Source: Heterotrichella gracilis (taxonomy: Eukaryota > Sar > Xanthophyceae > Tribonematales > Xanthonemataceae). From it: 64,000 nucleotides of DNA. The stretch lies in NCBI GenBank assembly GCA_032358255.1, contig JAULBX010028935.1, forward strand, positions 124,001 through 188,000, given 5' to 3'. Below are positions 62,581-64,000 of the stretch, piece after piece; position 1 is the stretch's first letter, and each line of letters begins with the position of its first letter. Below the pieces are notes generated by a model, which saw only the letters and a program-made list of their open reading frames with translations, did no database searches and was not told where the DNA came from. Position numbers and translations under genes: made by a program.

Positions 62581-64000
62581 TCAATGCAGACCCCCCGCCA
62601 GAAACGCCAGCTGCGGGTGCAGACCCGCCAACTCCCTCACCACCACCCGCCTCACATCCCCGTCGCTCACACACCCCGCCAACCCCTGCATGTCCAACAC
62701 ATGCCCCTGCGGCTGAGAGCTCCACAAGTTGTAGAACGCCATCCTGGTTTCGGGGCGCAAATACCCCATGCGCCTCAGCCAAGGGAGCACGTCTAACACC
62801 GAATGCCAGTTGAGGTTTTGCACGGGGGTGGGGTGGGGATCCAACGCTGGGGTGGCGTGGATGTCGATTGTGCTTAGGTGTGCGGTGACAGTGAGCATGA
62901 GCCGATTCAAGACGATGCTGAACCGATTGCAACTGATGTGTGTGCCGATCAGGTGGCGGAGGCCTGCACCCACAAAAACAGGAAACTAATGAGACTTTTT
63001 AAAATAAATAAACCTGCTGCACCCACAAGGAGGAAGCGTACATTCACTCCACACATGCGCAATGTGCTGAAACAGTGAAATATTACAATCAGTGATTTTG
63101 AAAGAGGTATCACCTACCTGCATTTATGAACAGCGGCGCAGGATTCCCAGGTTCCACCGGCACTATCCCTCCAGAAAACCCTATGTGGCGCAGGCTGGTC
63201 ATGGCCGCCACGCCTGCATCGCAATGAATACAAGGAATATAAGCAGAGAAGCTGATATAAGTAATGGTTTTTTCAAGCCGCGGCGGGTGACCTTGCGTGT
63301 TCCATACATACCCAAGGGACAAATAATTTTCTCAAAGGAAACGAGGATGGCCCCCGCCTGTGTAGACTCGTAGTGGTTTGAAGTGTGAGGTTGATTGAAG
63401 TTGTCAACAAGAATCGCGTTGCATGCACGATGGTCGCTACAGGGATCGGGTCTGGGACTGGGGATTCGACATCGGCCGGTTTTACAGAAATTGGGACAGC
63501 ATCGAGACAGGCTTCTAGACAAGTGGGGGCAATGAGCCCCACGGCATCGCAATACATATAAGGAATGAAAGGAATGATTTTTTCCAAGCCGCGGCGGGTG
63601 ATTCTGCATGTTCAATACACACCCAAAAAACATATAAGTTTCTCAAAGGAAACGAGCTCAACGCCCTACCTGCGCCCAGGTCGACCACCCCCGCGGCATG
63701 CAGCTCCAGGCAGGTGAGGTGGGGGAAGCTGGGCAGGTGGCGGTGGAGGTCCACCGCAGCAACATTCCGCAGCTCCAAGCGCTCAAGGGCCTGCACATAG
63801 GCATGTTTTCCCCGTTAAAAGAAAGAAAGGTATGAAGGGGACACACAAAGGCGCAGTTAAAGGGACACTGGCTTGCACCAGGGCACCAAGGGTAATAAGA
63901 TAATAATAGTCCTATAATTATCTTATTACCCTTGAGGGCACTGACCAGCTGTGAAAGAGGAACAAAACGTTCAGGTAACATCGGTGGCTGGGAATTCCTC
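62581..64000 (-). CDS. Leucine-rich-repeat protein, C-terminal part (5' end outside window)
   Basis: Minus-strand exons in matching phase: 63946 to the window edge, 63670-63790, 63118-63213, 62581-62963 (stop). Exons encode LERLELRNVAAVDL, LTCLELHAAGVVDLG and MTSLRHIGFSGG, giving three LRR-like units with the LxxLxL pattern. A non-repetitive C-terminal region follows (LNWHSVLDVLPWLRRMGYL; MAFYNLWSSQPQG). LRR proteins bind partner proteins; nothing more specific can be read. The donor at 63945 lies directly against a palindromic element, and intron 1 and 2 sequence is partly duplicated. Confidence 0.72.
63225..63350 (-). repeat. Intronic direct repeat, copy 1
   Basis: AAGCCGCGGCGGGTGA and TTTCTCAAAGGAAACGAG, with GTTC.ATACA.ACCCAA between them, are shared with 63540-63658. 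The unit is about 120 bp and the spacing about 314 bp. It lies just 5' of one exon on the transcript, as copy 2 does relative to the next. Confidence 0.88.
63540..63660 (-). repeat. Intronic direct repeat, copy 2
   Basis: Second copy of the 63225-63350 unit. It abuts the donor of exon 63670-63790, so the repeat includes the start of that intron. Confidence 0.88.
63879..63943. repeat. Palindromic mini-element, family A, copy 2, at a 5' splice site
   Basis: Perfect 17-bp arms AAGGGTAATAAGATAAT (63888-63904) and complement (63917-63933), extended by GGGCACC / GAGGGCACTG. On the transcript the intron begins GTCAGTGCCCTC and continues straight into the arm, so the donor lies at the element's edge. 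Same family as 6121-6197. Confidence 0.85.

Overview
Eukaryotic nuclear DNA from a photosynthetic green-lineage organism, most likely a chlorophyte or prasinophyte alga (exact taxon not determinable here). Reasons: every confident gene is split by GT-AG introns; the introns are full of plant-type telomere motifs (CCCTAAA/TTTAGGG); and the gene set is plant-like. It includes an LSF1-type starch phosphatase homologue with a plausible plastid transit peptide, a DDM1/HELLS chromatin remodeller, a plant-type CinA-like/nucleotidylyltransferase fusion and a plant-type canopy/saposin-like ER protein. I see no bacterial, viral, retroelement or CRISPR sequence.

Layout. 1-773: 3' end of a Gln/Gly/Tyr-rich protein gene (+). 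2762-2932: RNA polymerase subunit RPB12/RPABC4 (-), divergent from LSF1 (+, 3321-9055, 11 exons, 600 codons). 11291-22995 (-): a Tudor-like, long coiled-coil and Nudix-like coding stretch, either one very long gene or two abutting genes. 23670-25642: RING-CH protein (+). 27451-36076: 14-exon coiled-coil protein with UVR-like motifs (+). 37770-39934: canopy/saposin-like secretory protein (+). 40915-44757: CinA-like plus HxGH nucleotidylyltransferase (-). 45719-46627: small hydrophilic protein (-). 49046-55390: DDM1/HELLS SNF2 remodeller (-, 13 exons). 56152-61742: low-complexity, probably nuclear protein (+, 9 exons). 62581-64000: leucine-rich-repeat protein (-, cut by the window edge). For seven of these genes the exon chains I traced by hand close in frame from start to stop.

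The genes look unrelated in pathway (starch breakdown, chromatin, transcription, ubiquitin, ER folding, NAD-type cofactors), as expected for a eukaryotic chromosome arm. What unites the window is how its introns are built. (1) Almost every gene has decayed tandem copies of the edge of an exon, usually with the neighbouring splice site, lying in the adjacent intron or just past the stop codon. (2) Telomere-type motifs lie beside these copies and splice sites with an apparent strand polarity: TTTAGGG in the transcript just after 5' splice sites, CCCTAAA just before 3' splice sites, with several exceptions. (3) Small palindromic elements recur, one of them directly at a 5' splice site. Together these suggest that introns here are remodelled by break repair that adds telomere repeats and duplicates flanking DNA, and that some products were adopted as splicing signals. 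This is the most unusual signal in the window. All similarity and counting statements are by eye, without alignments.
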